Positions 55,310-64,000 of a stretch of DNA of 64,000 bases are shown here, piece by piece. Numbering within the stretch: position 1 is the stretch's first letter; each line of letters begins with the position of its first letter. Made by a program: the position numbers and the translations under genes. The notes under the pieces are model-generated. The model was given only the letters and a program-made list of their open reading frames with translations, was not told the origin of the DNA and did not search any database. Source of the stretch: Pandoraea cepalis (GTDB lineage Bacteria; Pseudomonadota; Gammaproteobacteria; Burkholderiales; Burkholderiaceae); NCBI RefSeq assembly GCF_902459665.1, contig NZ_CABPSL010000001.1, positions 868,001-932,000 on the forward strand, written 5' to 3'.

Positions 55310-55882
55310 TTAGTGGGGACGGATAGGGGTAATGACTTGCGGGGTCGCGTACGCCGGGGCGTGGCTCTCGTTCGTCAACTTGTTGACGACGGCCATGACG
55401 ACGGCGGAAAGCAGGAAGACACAATGAATGATCACCTGCCACATGATCGTGTGGGGCGTTTGCTGGGCGGCATCGATAAAGGTCTTGAGCAGGTGGATCG
55501 ACGAAATACTGATGAGCGCCATCGACAGCTTCACCTTGAGCACGCCGGCGTTCACATGATCGAGCCACTCCGGCTCGTCCGGATGGCCTTCGACACCGAG
55601 GCGCGAGACGAACGTCTCGTAGCCGCCGATGATGACCATGATGAGCAGGTTCGAGATCATCACCACGTCGATCAGGCCGAGCACAACGAGCATGATCTGC
55701 GTTTCGTCGAACGTCGTGGCGTGCGAGATCAGGTGCCAGAGTTCGGCCAGGAACTTGTAGACGTAGACGCCTTGCGCGGCAATCAGCCCCAGATACAACG
55801 GCAGTTGGAGCCAACGGCTGAAGAAGATGATGCGGGGCAGGGGGCGCATCGGCGCGTCGGACGGGCGGCCGGGAGTCGACAT
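55310..55882 (-). CDS. YqhA/TIGR00645 family membrane protein
   Basis: A 190-aa protein with about four hydrophobic helices (about residues 25-47, 65-90, 120-140 and 145-165) and the family segments [38 protein letters not shown] and [19 protein letters not shown]. The function is unknown. It is directly upstream of the class I fumarase gene. Confidence 0.88.
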   Translation of the reverse strand: MSTPGRPSDAPMRPLPRIIFFSRWLQLPLYLGLIAAQGVYVYKFLAELWHLISHATTFDETQIMLVVLGLIDVVMISNLLIMVIIGGYETFVSRLGVEGHPDEPEWLDHVNAGVLKVKLSMALISISSIHLLKTFIDAAQQTPHTIMWQVIIHCVFLLSAVVMAVVNKLTNESHAPAYATPQVITPIRPH

Positions 55883-56068
55883 GGCGGTTTTGACGAAATG
55901 GTGACAGTGGTCGGCGCTTGCCGCGGCAGACCGGAATTATTGGATACGCAAATCAAATAGAAGGACATCGGGCGATACGGCGACTGGCTTGCCCGTGACG
56001 GATATCGCGTCGCGACATTCGGCTTGGCGGGCATTTTACAACGTCTGGCCGCAGGCGCTGTGTCCGAT

Positions 56069-57130
56069 TCAATCTCGGGCGGGCAATAGCGTCTTGCGTG
56101 AACCGGCGCGCGGCAACGCGGCGAGCACGATCCCGGCGACGGTCAGGGCCAGCGCGGCGCCTTGGGCGGCGGCCAGCCGCTCGCCGAGGAAGATCACGCC
56201 GTACGCGGTCGCCGCCACGGGCACCATGGCGGTGAAAACCCCCGCGAGTTGAGCGCTGACGTGCCGAATGCCGCGCATCCACAGGAAAAACGAGAAGACA
56301 CTGGCGGCGAGTCCGTACCAGACGATGAGCGCCCAATGCCCGGGCGTCAGCGCTGCGTAGTTCACGGCCATCAGGCCCGCCACGCCGAAGGGGAGCATCA
56401 GCGCGCCGCCGATCAGGTGGGTGTAGGCGCAGATATCGATGGCGGCGAGTTCGGCGGCGAGCCGTTTCGAGACGATCACGTAAATGGCTTCGCAGACCAC
56501 GGCGCCGAGCACGAGCAGGTTGCCCAGCCAGGCGTTGCCGGCGGCGCCCGGGGCGCTGGCGCTGTGCGTGTCGCCGCGCGACAGGTTGAGCAGGGCGACC
56601 CCGGCAATCGCCAGTCCGATGCTCACCAGCGTGCGTCGTGACGGCCGTTCGCGCAGCACGCCCCACGACAGCAGGGCGACACAGGCCGGCAGCGTCGCGG
56701 TGATGACCCCGGCGGCGGTGGCCGTCGTCATCCGTACGCCCGAGAGCATGAGCAAGGTAAAGAGAAACGTGCCGAAGAACGTTTGCACGAAAAGGTTGCG
56801 CCATTGGGGGCGCGTGACGCGTCGCATGGCCGACGGACGGTAGCGGGGCGCGAGGGCGACGATGGCGATCACGAAGCGCCACAGCGCGAAGGCGGCCACC
56901 GGCATGACGGCGACCATGGTCTTGCCGATGCCGACGTTGGTGCCCACGAAGGTCATCGCCAGTGCCAGCGCGAAACTCGGAAAACGCGCAAACAGGCGGT
57001 CGGCGGGTGACCCCGTCGGGGGCGACGGCGTGGGTGGTTGGAACGGAGATGTCGAATTCACGGGCGCTCCGTGCGAGTCCGGGGTGGCGAGTCGGGGGGG
57101 ATGCGGGTAGGATTGTAGCGAATTCGCCAC
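56069..57130 (-). CDS. EamA/DMT-family transporter
   Basis: A 353-aa protein with ten hydrophobic helices arranged as two EamA repeats from about residue 50: FVGTNVGIGKTMVAVMPVAAFALWRF, GVITATLPACVALLSWGVLRERPSRR and VFTAMVPVAATAYGVIFLGERLAAAQ. The first 50 residues are Pro/Ser-rich and may be partly untranslated; a start nearer residue 25-45 is possible. The substrate is unknown, an amino acid or metabolite exporter being typical. Divergent from acs across 167 bp. Confidence 0.87.
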   Translation of the reverse strand: MANSLQSYPHPPRLATPDSHGAPVNSTSPFQPPTPSPPTGSPADRLFARFPSFALALAMTFVGTNVGIGKTMVAVMPVAAFALWRFVIAIVALAPRYRPSAMRRVTRPQWRNLFVQTFFGTFLFTLLMLSGVRMTTATAAGVITATLPACVALLSWGVLRERPSRRTLVSIGLAIAGVALLNLSRGDTHSASAPGAAGNAWLGNLLVLGAVVCEAIYVIVSKRLAAELAAIDICAYTHLIGGALMLPFGVAGLMAVNYAALTPGHWALIVWYGLAASVFSFFLWMRGIRHVSAQLAGVFTAMVPVAATAYGVIFLGERLAAAQGAALALTVAGIVLAALPRAGSRKTLLPARD

Positions 57131-57297
57131 AGTCTGACGCCCTACGGGTGCGCGTTCGCGCGAGTCCCGCGCGCGGCGCGACGACGTCGCGTGCGCCAGT
57201 GTAAGGCGTTAGTAAGTCGCTCGTCTTAATGTGACGTTAGCGATCTGTTTGGGCTTGATTGCAATGGTTTTTGCATATCTATAAGAGGGGACAACTC

Positions 57298-59280
57298 ATG
57301 GCAGCAATCGAATCGGTATTGCAGGAGCAGCGCGTCTTCGCGCCGCCGCAGGCGCTCGTCGCCCAAGCGAAGATCTCCGGCATGCCCGCCTATGAGGCGC
57401 TGTGCGCCGAGGCCGACAAGGATTACGAGGGATTCTGGGCGCGCCAGGCACGCGAAAATCTGGCCTGGCACAAGCCGTTCACGCAAGTCCTCGACGAGAC
57501 CAACGCGCCGTTCTATACGTGGTTCGCCGACGGTCAGATCAACGCTTCCTATAACTGTCTGGATCGCCAGATTGAAGCGGGCCTGGGCGAGAAGACGGCC
57601 ATTCTATTCGAGGCAGACGATGGCACGGTGACCCCGGTCACCTATCGCGACCTGCTCGCGCGCGTGAGCCGCTTCGCCAATGCGCTCAAGGCCAAGGGAG
57701 TGAAGAAGGGCGACCGCGTGGTCATCTATATGCCGATGTCGATCGAAGGCGTGGTCGCCATGCAGGCGTGCGCGCGTATCGGCGCGACGCATTCGGTCGT
57801 CTTCGGCGGCTTCTCGGCCAAGTCGCTCAACGAGCGCGTGATTGACGCCGGGGCGGTGGCGATCGTCACTGCCGACGAGCAGATGCGGGGCGGCAAGGCG
57901 CTGCCCTTGAAGGCCATCGTCGACGAAGCGCTCGCGATGGGCGGCTGCGACCATGTGAAGTCCGTGATTGTCTACCGTCGCACGGGCGGCAATGTGACGA
58001 TGCACCCAGGTCGTGACGAAGTGCTGCAAGATCTCGTCGCCGGTCAATCGGATCAGTGCGAACCGGAGTGGGTCAGCGCGGAGCATCCGCTTTTCATCCT
58101 CTATACGTCGGGCTCGACGGGCAAGCCGAAGGGTGTGCAGCACAGCACCGGTGGCTATCTGCTGTGGGCGTCGCTCACCATGCAGTGGACCTTCGACATC
58201 AAGCCCGACGACGTTTTCTGGTGCACGGCCGACATTGGCTGGATCACTGGTCACACGTACATCGCTTATGGTCCGTTGGCGGTGGGCGCGACGCAGATCG
58301 TGTTCGAAGGCGTGCCCACGTACCCGAATGCGGGGCGGTTCTGGGAGATGATCGGGCGTCACAAGGTGACCGTGTTCTATACGGCGCCGACGGCGATCCG
58401 TTCTTTGATCAAGGCGGCCGACCAGACGCCCGCGGTGCATCCGAAACAGTACGACCTGTCGTCGCTGCGCATTCTCGGGTCGGTCGGCGAGCCGATCAAT
58501 CCGGAGGCGTGGATGTGGTATTACGAAAACGTTGGCGGCGGGCGTTGCCCGATCGTCGACACGTGGTGGCAGACGGAGACGGGCGGACACGTGATTACGC
58601 CGCTGCCGGGTGCCACGCCGCTGGTGCCGGGGTCGTGCACGCTGGGTCTGCCGGGCGTTGCGGTGGCCATCGTCGACGAAACCGGGCAGGACGTGCCCAA
58701 CGGTCAGGGCGGCATGCTGGTGATCAAGCGTCCGTGGCCGGCGATGATTCGCACGATCTGGGGCGATCCGGAGCGTTACAAGTCGAGCTACTTCCCGTCG
58801 GAGTTGGGCGGCAAGATCTATCTGGCGGGGGATGGCTCGATTCGCGACGCCAAGACGGGCTACTTCACGATCATGGGCCGAATCGACGACGTGCTGAACG
58901 TCTCGGGCCACCGCATGGGCACGATGGAAATCGAGTCGGCGCTTGTCGCCAACCCTCTCGTGGCCGAAGCGGCGGTCGTGGGGCGCCCCGACGACACCAC
59001 GGGCGAGGCGATCGTGGCGTTCGTGGTGCTCAAGCGTTCGCGCCCGACGGGCGACGAAGCCAAGCAACTGGCCGTTGAACTGCGTAATTGGGTGGGCAAG
59101 GAGATCGGGCCGATCGCCAAGCCGAAGGACATTCGCTTTGGAGACAACCTGCCGAAGACTCGTTCGGGCAAGATCATGCGCCGTTTGCTTCGCGTGATTG
59201 CCAAGGGTGAGGAGATTACGCAGGACACGTCTACGCTAGAGAATCCGGCCATTCTGGAGCAGCTCAAGCAGGCGCAGTAA
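57298..59280 (+). CDS. acs: Acetyl-CoA synthetase
   Basis: A 660-aa AMP-forming enzyme. [14 protein letters not shown] is the P-loop, [18 protein letters not shown] the adenylate motif, and Lys625 in RSGKIMRR is the catalytic lysine that is also the usual acetylation site. GAGGGG precedes ATG 57298. The next two genes, 22 bp away, encode a two-subunit symporter, so acetate uptake and activation are likely co-expressed. Confidence 0.96.
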   Translation: MAAIESVLQEQRVFAPPQALVAQAKISGMPAYEALCAEADKDYEGFWARQARENLAWHKPFTQVLDETNAPFYTWFADGQINASYNCLDRQIEAGLGEKTAILFEADDGTVTPVTYRDLLARVSRFANALKAKGVKKGDRVVIYMPMSIEGVVAMQACARIGATHSVVFGGFSAKSLNERVIDAGAVAIVTADEQMRGGKALPLKAIVDEALAMGGCDHVKSVIVYRRTGGNVTMHPGRDEVLQDLVAGQSDQCEPEWVSAEHPLFILYTSGSTGKPKGVQHSTGGYLLWASLTMQWTFDIKPDDVFWCTADIGWITGHTYIAYGPLAVGATQIVFEGVPTYPNAGRFWEMIGRHKVTVFYTAPTAIRSLIKAADQTPAVHPKQYDLSSLRILGSVGEPINPEAWMWYYENVGGGRCPIVDTWWQTETGGHVITPLPGATPLVPGSCTLGLPGVAVAIVDETGQDVPNGQGGMLVIKRPWPAMIRTIWGDPERYKSSYFPSELGGKIYLAGDGSIRDAKTGYFTIMGRIDDVLNVSGHRMGTMEIESALVANPLVAEAAVVGRPDDTTGEAIVAFVVLKRSRPTGDEAKQLAVELRNWVGKEIGPIAKPKDIRFGDNLPKTRSGKIMRRLLRVIAKGEEITQDTSTLENPAILEQLKQAQ

Positions 59281-59302
59281 GCGCGGGTTCCGCGGCGGGG
59301 CT

Positions 59303-59800
59303 ATGGCAAATCGCTCGCAGACCGGCTCGGCCGGCAAGGCCGACGCGGTGGGCGTCAGCCGGCCGCCGGGGCTTGCTGCCGGTGGCTCGCTGCCCGATGT
59401 CGACTGGCATGGGGCAGCCGCCGGCATTGCGGCGCGCCACTGGCGCAGGACATTGCGTTGGGTAGCCGTGCTCATGGCGATCGGCTTCGTGGTGACATTC
59501 GTGCCGCAGTTCTGGGCGCGCGAATGGGCCGAGACGCGATTTGCCGGGTGGCCGCTGCCGTTCTACATGGGCGCCCAGGGTTCGATTCTGGTCGACATCG
59601 GCCTGATCGTCGCCTACGCGTGGCTGCAACGGCGCAATGACGCGCGCTACCATCGTGAGCTGAATGCGTTGCGCGATGCGCATCGCGAAAGTCTCGGCCT
59701 GGATCGCGACGGAATGAACAACGCTGCGGCGTCTGCGGCATCGCGAAGCGCTTCCTCTCTCGCTCCCTCTCGCGTCACGTCGGCGCCGACATCCCGATGA
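59303..59800 (+). CDS. DUF4212 small subunit of a sodium/solute symporter
   Basis: A 165-aa protein with two membrane helices (about residues 52-72 and 88-110) and the DUF4212 features RRTLRWVAVLMAIGFVVTFVPQFWA and PLPFYMGAQGSILVDIGLIVAYAWLQ. An N-terminal Gly/Ala region and a Ser/Ala-rich tail are disordered. This family pairs with VC_2705-type symporters, the next gene (ATGA overlap). It starts 22 bp after acs. Confidence 0.88.
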   Translation: MANRSQTGSAGKADAVGVSRPPGLAAGGSLPDVDWHGAAAGIAARHWRRTLRWVAVLMAIGFVVTFVPQFWAREWAETRFAGWPLPFYMGAQGSILVDIGLIVAYAWLQRRNDARYHRELNALRDAHRESLGLDRDGMNNAAASAASRSASSLAPSRVTSAPTSR

Positions 59801-61815
59801 GTTTCACGCGCAGAATGCTGCGCTACTACCTCTATTACACGGCGGGCTTCCTGGCGTTCGTGTTGATGATGGGGCTGCTCGAGCGGGTCAACGGCCCGGG
59901 CGTGTGGATCGGCTACGCGTTCCTGTTCGTGACGATTGCCGTTTACGCCGTAATTGGCCTGATCTCTAGGACGTCGGACGCTGCCGAGTACTACGTTGCG
60001 GGGCGTCGTGTGCCGCCGGTGTTCAATGGCATGGCATGCGCGGCGGACTGGATGAGCGCGGCGTCGTTCATGGGGTTGGCGGGGTCGCTTTACGTGTCGG
60101 GCTACGATGGCCTGGCGTACGTCATGGGATGGACCGGCGGGTACTGTCTGGTGGCGTTCCTGCTTGCGCCGTATTTGCGCAAGATGGGGCGCTACACGGT
60201 GCCGGACTTTCTTGGCACGCGCTACGACAGCAACGTGGTTCGGGCGTTGGGGGTCTTCTCGACGATTCTGTGTTCATTCGTCTATCTGGTGGCCCAGATT
60301 CAAGGCGTGGGACTGATCGCGTCGAGATTCATCGGTGTGGAATTCACCATTGGCATTTTCTTTGGGTTGGCGGGCATTCTCGTGTGCTCGTTCCTGGGGG
60401 GCATGCGCGCCGTGACGTGGACGCAGGTGGCGCAGTACATCATCATGATCACGGCGTTTCTGGTGCCGACGGCCATGATCGGCCATCAGACGGGTAACGG
60501 TTGGTTTCCGCAATTCAGCTATGGCACGGCGTTGGCGAAAGTCGAGGCGCTGGAGCGCCAGATACAGCAGTCGGTGCCTGAGCGCGAGGTGCGTGATTAC
60601 TACCGTGATCAGGCGGAGCAGATGCAGCGTCGGTTGGACGGCTTACCGGACAGCTTTTATGGTGAGCGTGCGGAGCTGGAGCGGCAGTTACTGGATACGA
60701 AGCGTCGCAACGGGCCGTTGCGCGACGTGAAGGTGCTGGAAGCGAAGCTGGAGGCGTTCCCGCGCGACGTCGGCGAGGCGCAGAACCGTTGGCTGGAGAT
60801 GCGCAATCAGTATGTGGAGCGCAGTGAGCCGCAGCACGCGATGACGGAGCCGTTCCCGGCGCACGACGACGCTACGCGCAACGCGCAGCGCTTGAACTTT
60901 CTGTTGCTGATGGTGTGCCTGATGATCGGCACGGCGAGCTTGCCGCACATCTTGACGCGGTATGGGACGACGGCGACGGTGCAGGGCGCGCGTAGTTCCG
61001 TGGGGTGGACGCGGTTCTTCGTGGCACTGCTGTATGTGAGTGCGCCGGCGCTGGCGGTGATGCTCAAGTACGACGTGCTGCTGCATCTGGTCGGGGCGCG
61101 ATATGAGAATCTGCCGGGGTGGGTGATGCAGTGGCGGCATGCGACGCCGGTGCAGCTCGATATCTCGGATGTGTACCGCGACGGCGTGGTGCAGTGGGGC
61201 GAGATATGGATGCAGCCGGACATGCTGGTGTTGGCGGGGCCGGAGATTGCGGGACTACCGTACGTCATATCGGGGCTGGTGGCGGCGGGGGCGTTGGCGG
61301 CGGTGTTGTCGACGGCGGACGGGTTACTGCTGACGATTGCGAACGCGTTGTCGCACGACGTCTACTTTCACATGGTGGATCGCAATGCGTCGAGCCAGAA
61401 GCGGGTGACGACGTCGAAGATCTTGTTGTTGTGCGTGGCGATGTTTGCGTCGTATGTGACGTCGCTGAATCTGGGGAACATTTTGTTCCTGGTGGGGGCG
61501 GCGTTTTCGTTGGCGGCGTCGTGCTTATTCCCGGCGTTGGTGCTGGGGGTGTTTTGGAAGCGTACGACACGGCTGGGGGCGACGGCGGGGATGGTGAGTG
61601 GGTTGCTGGTGTGTGTGTATTACATTGTGACGACGTATCCGTTCTTCACGCGTTTGACGGGGTTTGTTGGGGCGCGCTGGTGGGGGGTGGATCCGATTTC
61701 GGCGGGGGCGTTCGGGGTGCCGGCGGGGTTTGCGGTGGCGATCCTATTCAGCTTGCTGGGTGGGCGTCCGAGCGAGCGCGATCGACATCTGGTGGACCAT
61801 CTTCGCCGCCCGTAA
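59797..61815 (+). CDS. Sodium:solute symporter, VC_2705 family (probable acetate uptake)
   Basis: A 672-aa SSS-family carrier with about 13 membrane helices. Between the helices of the first half (about residues 245-345) lies a charged coiled-coil insert, with LERQIQQSVPEREVRDYYRD and MQRRLDGLPDSFYGERAELE, typical of this subfamily. Core motifs are YYVAGRRVPPVFNGMACAADWMSAASFMG and AAVLSTADGLLLTIANALSHDVY. Operon position after acs and DUF4212 suggests acetate or another short carboxylate. Confidence 0.9.
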   Translation: MSFTRRMLRYYLYYTAGFLAFVLMMGLLERVNGPGVWIGYAFLFVTIAVYAVIGLISRTSDAAEYYVAGRRVPPVFNGMACAADWMSAASFMGLAGSLYVSGYDGLAYVMGWTGGYCLVAFLLAPYLRKMGRYTVPDFLGTRYDSNVVRALGVFSTILCSFVYLVAQIQGVGLIASRFIGVEFTIGIFFGLAGILVCSFLGGMRAVTWTQVAQYIIMITAFLVPTAMIGHQTGNGWFPQFSYGTALAKVEALERQIQQSVPEREVRDYYRDQAEQMQRRLDGLPDSFYGERAELERQLLDTKRRNGPLRDVKVLEAKLEAFPRDVGEAQNRWLEMRNQYVERSEPQHAMTEPFPAHDDATRNAQRLNFLLLMVCLMIGTASLPHILTRYGTTATVQGARSSVGWTRFFVALLYVSAPALAVMLKYDVLLHLVGARYENLPGWVMQWRHATPVQLDISDVYRDGVVQWGEIWMQPDMLVLAGPEIAGLPYVISGLVAAGALAAVLSTADGLLLTIANALSHDVYFHMVDRNASSQKRVTTSKILLLCVAMFASYVTSLNLGNILFLVGAAFSLAASCLFPALVLGVFWKRTTRLGATAGMVSGLLVCVYYIVTTYPFFTRLTGFVGARWWGVDPISAGAFGVPAGFAVAILFSLLGGRPSERDRHLVDHLRRP

Positions 61816-61880
61816 CGATGCGTGGCGGAAGCATTTTTGGCGGGGTTCGTGCGAAAGGGTATGGGATGTTGCCGATGATC

Positions 61881-61889
61881 TGCTATAAT
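61881..61889 (+). promoter_or_regulatory. Extended -10 promoter of tRNA-Ser
   Basis: TGCTATAAT combines a perfect TATAAT with the TG extension, 12 bp before the mature tRNA start. No strong -35 was found, consistent with an extended -10 promoter. Confidence 0.7.
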
Positions 61890-61901
61890 TCGCGACCTTC
61901 A

Positions 61902-61992
61902 GGAGAGATGGATGAGCGGTTTAAGTCGCACGCCTGGAAAGCGTGTATAGGTTAATAGCCTATCGGGGGTTCGAATCCCCCTCTCTCCGCCA
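61902..61992 (+). tRNA. tRNA-Ser (anticodon GGA)
   Basis: A 91-nt class II tRNA. The acceptor stem is GGAGAGA/TCTCTCC, the anticodon stem CACGC/GCGTG encloses CTGGAAA with anticodon GGA at 61936-61938, a long variable arm (TATAGGTTAATAGCCTA) is present, the T-loop is GGGGGTTCGAATCCCCC, and CCA is encoded at 61990-61992. It reads UCC and UCU codons. Confidence 0.97.
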
Positions 61993-61999
61993 CGGATAA

Positions 62000-62030
62000 A
62001 CAAAGGGCTTCCCGAGTGGAAGCCCTTTGT
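62000..62030. terminator. Terminator hairpin after tRNA-Ser
   Basis: The long stem ACAAAGGGCTTCC / GGAAGCCCTTTGT lies 8 bp past the tRNA end. The T-rich end is short, but the stem is strong. Confidence 0.7.
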
Positions 62031-62116
62031 ACGTTGGCGGCTCATATGCCTGACGCCGTGATTTAACGTGCGCCAGACAGCAACATCACCGTCATGGTGT
62101 GCGAACTGCGCCATCT

Positions 62117-63022
62117 TCACTTGCCATTTGCTCCGCCGCGCAACGCATCCAGGAATGCCCGTGCAGCGACAGTCGTCTCGCGGTCCTTTCGGGTAATGAG
62201 TCGAAACTCGGCGTGGTGGGTAAGGTGATCCGGGCGTAATGACCGCATCAGGTCTTGCCGGATCCAATGCTGCGCGTAGTGCGTGGGCAGGTAGCCGACA
62301 AACTTTCCCGAAAGAATGAGCGTGGCGACGGCCTCCATGTGAAAAACGCTCGCGCCGACCTTGAGGTTCGTGAGGATGCCGAACTCTTTCGTCTCCCGTA
62401 AATATCCCCGCGCGACATAGTCGAGACCACTCAGGCTCTGCATGTCAACGTCATCGGGCGCCAGTGCGAAGAGCGGATGCCCCGCGCCGCAATAAAGCTG
62501 AATTTCCTCTCGATACAGCGGCTCATAGATCAGGCCCGGTTGCGTATCTCGAAACGGTCCGATGCCGAGATGAAGCTTTCTCTCCAACACCCCGGCCTCG
62601 ATTTCCCTGGGCGACTTGATCTCCAATCTGATCTCCAGATCTCGACTTTGTTGCTTGAGCATGCCGATGGCGCGTGCAATGTGCGATTGCGCATCGGTAA
62701 TCGTATTGTCGACGACGCCAATCGCCAACTCGCCGCTGATCTGACCGCGTATTTCCCCAATGTCCGTGCGGAACACCTCGACAGACTCGAGCAGCCGCTC
62801 CGCGGCTCGATAAAGTGAGTGGCCTTCTTCCGTCAGCCGGAAGCCACGGCGCCCGCGCTCGCAAAGGCGAATGCCCAGGCGTGCTTCCAGGTCGGCCATA
62901 TGCGTACTGATGGTCGACAGGTTCATGTTCAGCGCAGACTCCGCCGCCGAGAAGCCGCCGCAGTCCGACACTGTTTTGAATATACGCAGCAGACGCAGAT
63001 CGAAGTCAGTTACTTTGATCAT
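62117..63022 (-). CDS. LysR-family transcriptional regulator
   Basis: A 301-aa LysR protein. The winged helix is at residues 3-62 (DFDLRLLRIFKTVSDCGGFSAAESALNMNLSTIST) and the effector domain follows from about residue 90. It is divergent from the agmatinase-family gene with 209 bp between starts, so it probably regulates that gene, like GbuR next to guanidinobutyrase in Pseudomonas. The inducer is not known from sequence. Confidence 0.9.
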   Translation of the reverse strand: MIKVTDFDLRLLRIFKTVSDCGGFSAAESALNMNLSTISTHMADLEARLGIRLCERGRRGFRLTEEGHSLYRAAERLLESVEVFRTDIGEIRGQISGELAIGVVDNTITDAQSHIARAIGMLKQQSRDLEIRLEIKSPREIEAGVLERKLHLGIGPFRDTQPGLIYEPLYREEIQLYCGAGHPLFALAPDDVDMQSLSGLDYVARGYLRETKEFGILTNLKVGASVFHMEAVATLILSGKFVGYLPTHYAQHWIRQDLMRSLRPDHLTHHAEFRLITRKDRETTVAARAFLDALRGGANGK

Positions 63023-63231
63023 GACGATGGACTCATGGGCCAGGCAAACGAGGGATCGGCACGCAAGGGTGGCGGTAATGCTTCGGAAAATACCAAACTA
63101 AAGTTCGAACAATCGGGATTCCATGGGACGTGCGCAACGGACACACTCGCTTCACGCATCGCTCGGTGCCGCTTGCCAGTGCGCGTCGGGCGATCAAGTC
63201 CGAGACACCCCTTGCCACCCAGGAATTGTCT

Positions 63232-64000
63232 ATGAAAGAAAATAAATTCGCACCCATTACCGGTACCGTCATGCCTCGGTTTTCGGGATTGGCGACACTC
63301 ATGCGGTTGCCTTATGTCGGTCTTGACGACGAAAGCATTCGCGCCGTGGATGTCGGCCTGATCGGTGTGCCTTGGGACGGTGGTACCACCAATCGACCAG
63401 GGGCGCGCCATGGGCCGCGCCAGGTGCGCGATCTTTCGACGATGGTGCGCAATGTCAATCGGGCGAGCGGCATCAACCCCTTCGAGCTTTGCAATTGTGC
63501 CGATCTGGGCGACACCCCAGTGAACCCGGTCGACCTCATGGATTCCCTTGCGCGTATTGCGGCGTTTTACGATGCGGTCTGCAATGCCGGCATCGCGCCG
63601 CTGTCCGTCGGCGGCGATCATCTGGTGACGCTGCCGATCTTGCGCGCCGTGGCCAAGCACCGGCCTGTGGGCATGGTGCACTTCGATGCGCATACAGACA
63701 CGTGGAATCGATATTTCGGCGATAACGCCTACACCCACGGCACGCCGTTTCGGCGCGCCATCGAGGAGGGCTTGCTCGATCCCAAGCGCACGGTACAAAT
63801 CGGCATTCGGGGCGCGTTGTACAACGACAGCGAGAACGACTGGGGTGAGCGACAGGGCATTCGCGTGATTGATATCGAGGAATGCCGCGCGTTGGGCGTC
63901 GAGGGGGTCATCGCCGAAGCACGGCGAGTCGTCGGCGACGGTGCAACCTACGTCACTTTTGACGTCGACGCCCTGGATCCGGTGTACGCCCCAGGCACCG
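63232..64000 (+). CDS. Agmatinase/guanidinobutyrase-family ureohydrolase (cut by window end)
   Basis: The first 256 residues of a ureohydrolase; the gene runs off the window. All visible manganese ligands are present: His130 (GGDH), Asp152, His154 and Asp156 (FDAHTDTW), and Asp244 and Asp246 (FDVDALDP). It splits urea from agmatine or guanidinobutyrate; the divergent LysR gene favours guanidinobutyrase but does not prove it. AGGAATTGTCT precedes ATG 63232. Confidence 0.9.
   Translation, partial: MKENKFAPITGTVMPRFSGLATLMRLPYVGLDDESIRAVDVGLIGVPWDGGTTNRPGARHGPRQVRDLSTMVRNVNRASGINPFELCNCADLGDTPVNPVDLMDSLARIAAFYDAVCNAGIAPLSVGGDHLVTLPILRAVAKHRPVGMVHFDAHTDTWNRYFGDNAYTHGTPFRRAIEEGLLDPKRTVQIGIRGALYNDSENDWGERQGIRVIDIEECRALGVEGVIAEARRVVGDGATYVTFDVDALDPVYAPGT

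Noticed and set aside
53576-55960. 794-codon plus-strand ORF opposite bfr-fumarase-yqhA region
   Set aside because: Antisense to the well-supported class I fumarase gene; composition is typical of a GC-rich shadow frame.
61902-62030. tRNA-Ser as an integration site of a mobile element
   Set aside because: No integrase, no repeated tRNA 3' end and no foreign-looking genes follow within the window.

Overview
The window is high-GC, gene-dense chromosomal DNA from a betaproteobacterium of the Burkholderiaceae type. Gene content and order (rlmL N-half, pntAA-AB-B, nudJ-mnmA, purB-GST, queA/tgt/yajC/secD/secF, recG/oxyR, tonB-exbB-exbD, bfd/bfr, acs plus an acetate symporter) fit Burkholderia, Pandoraea and relatives. 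Pandoraea-like is my guess; the genus cannot be fixed from this sequence alone. Most genes overlap by ATGA or GTGA or lie a few bases apart, and intrinsic terminators are easy to see.

Layout. 1-10.7 kb: housekeeping genes. These are a truncated gluconokinase, a THUMP-type rRNA methyltransferase, an unrecognised 371-aa protein preceded by a clear inverted repeat, MTA/SAH nucleosidase, the three-gene proton-translocating transhydrogenase, a 459-bp gene-free gap with an 18-bp palindrome, nudJ-mnmA, and an FMN-dependent glutamate-synthase-like protein. 10.85-31.46 kb: a type III secretion locus of the SPI-2/LEE (Ssa-Esc) family. It is laid out as araC-sctF-ssaH-like-sctI-J-K-L-W on the plus strand, then chaperone-ssaE-like-sctD-sctC-orf on the minus strand, then an SsrB-like regulator-ssaM-like-sctV-N-O-P-Q-R-S-T-U-lytic transglycosylase on the plus strand. 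The basal body, export gate, ATPase, needle, rod and gatekeeper are all present. Translocators, recognisable effectors and a sensor kinase are absent from the window.

31.5-43.3 kb: GST, purB, then the minus-strand run secF, secD, yajC, tgt, queA, and divergently recG and oxyR. 43.4-55.9 kb: oxidative-stress and iron functions. These are a stand-alone thiamine-phosphate-synthase-like domain, Dps, a YdcF protein, a GlcG/HbpS-like protein, HemP with a Fur box, OsmC, pirin, TonB-ExbB-ExbD, Bfd with a Fur box, MurI, bacterioferritin, class I fumarase and a YqhA protein. Two very short ORFs with strong Shine-Dalgarno sites sit here. 56-62 kb: an EamA transporter, then acs, a DUF4212 small subunit and a VC_2705-type symporter, which look like an acetate uptake and activation unit, followed by tRNA-Ser(GGA). 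62.1-64 kb: a LysR regulator divergent from an agmatinase/guanidinobutyrase-family gene cut by the window end.

The most notable system is the type III secretion island: a SPI-2-type core whose secretin block is inverted into the middle of the structural operon, whose SctU carries NPTR instead of NPTH, and whose locus ends with a repeat-bearing transglycosylase. All functional calls rest on reading motifs and gene order by eye; no database search was run.
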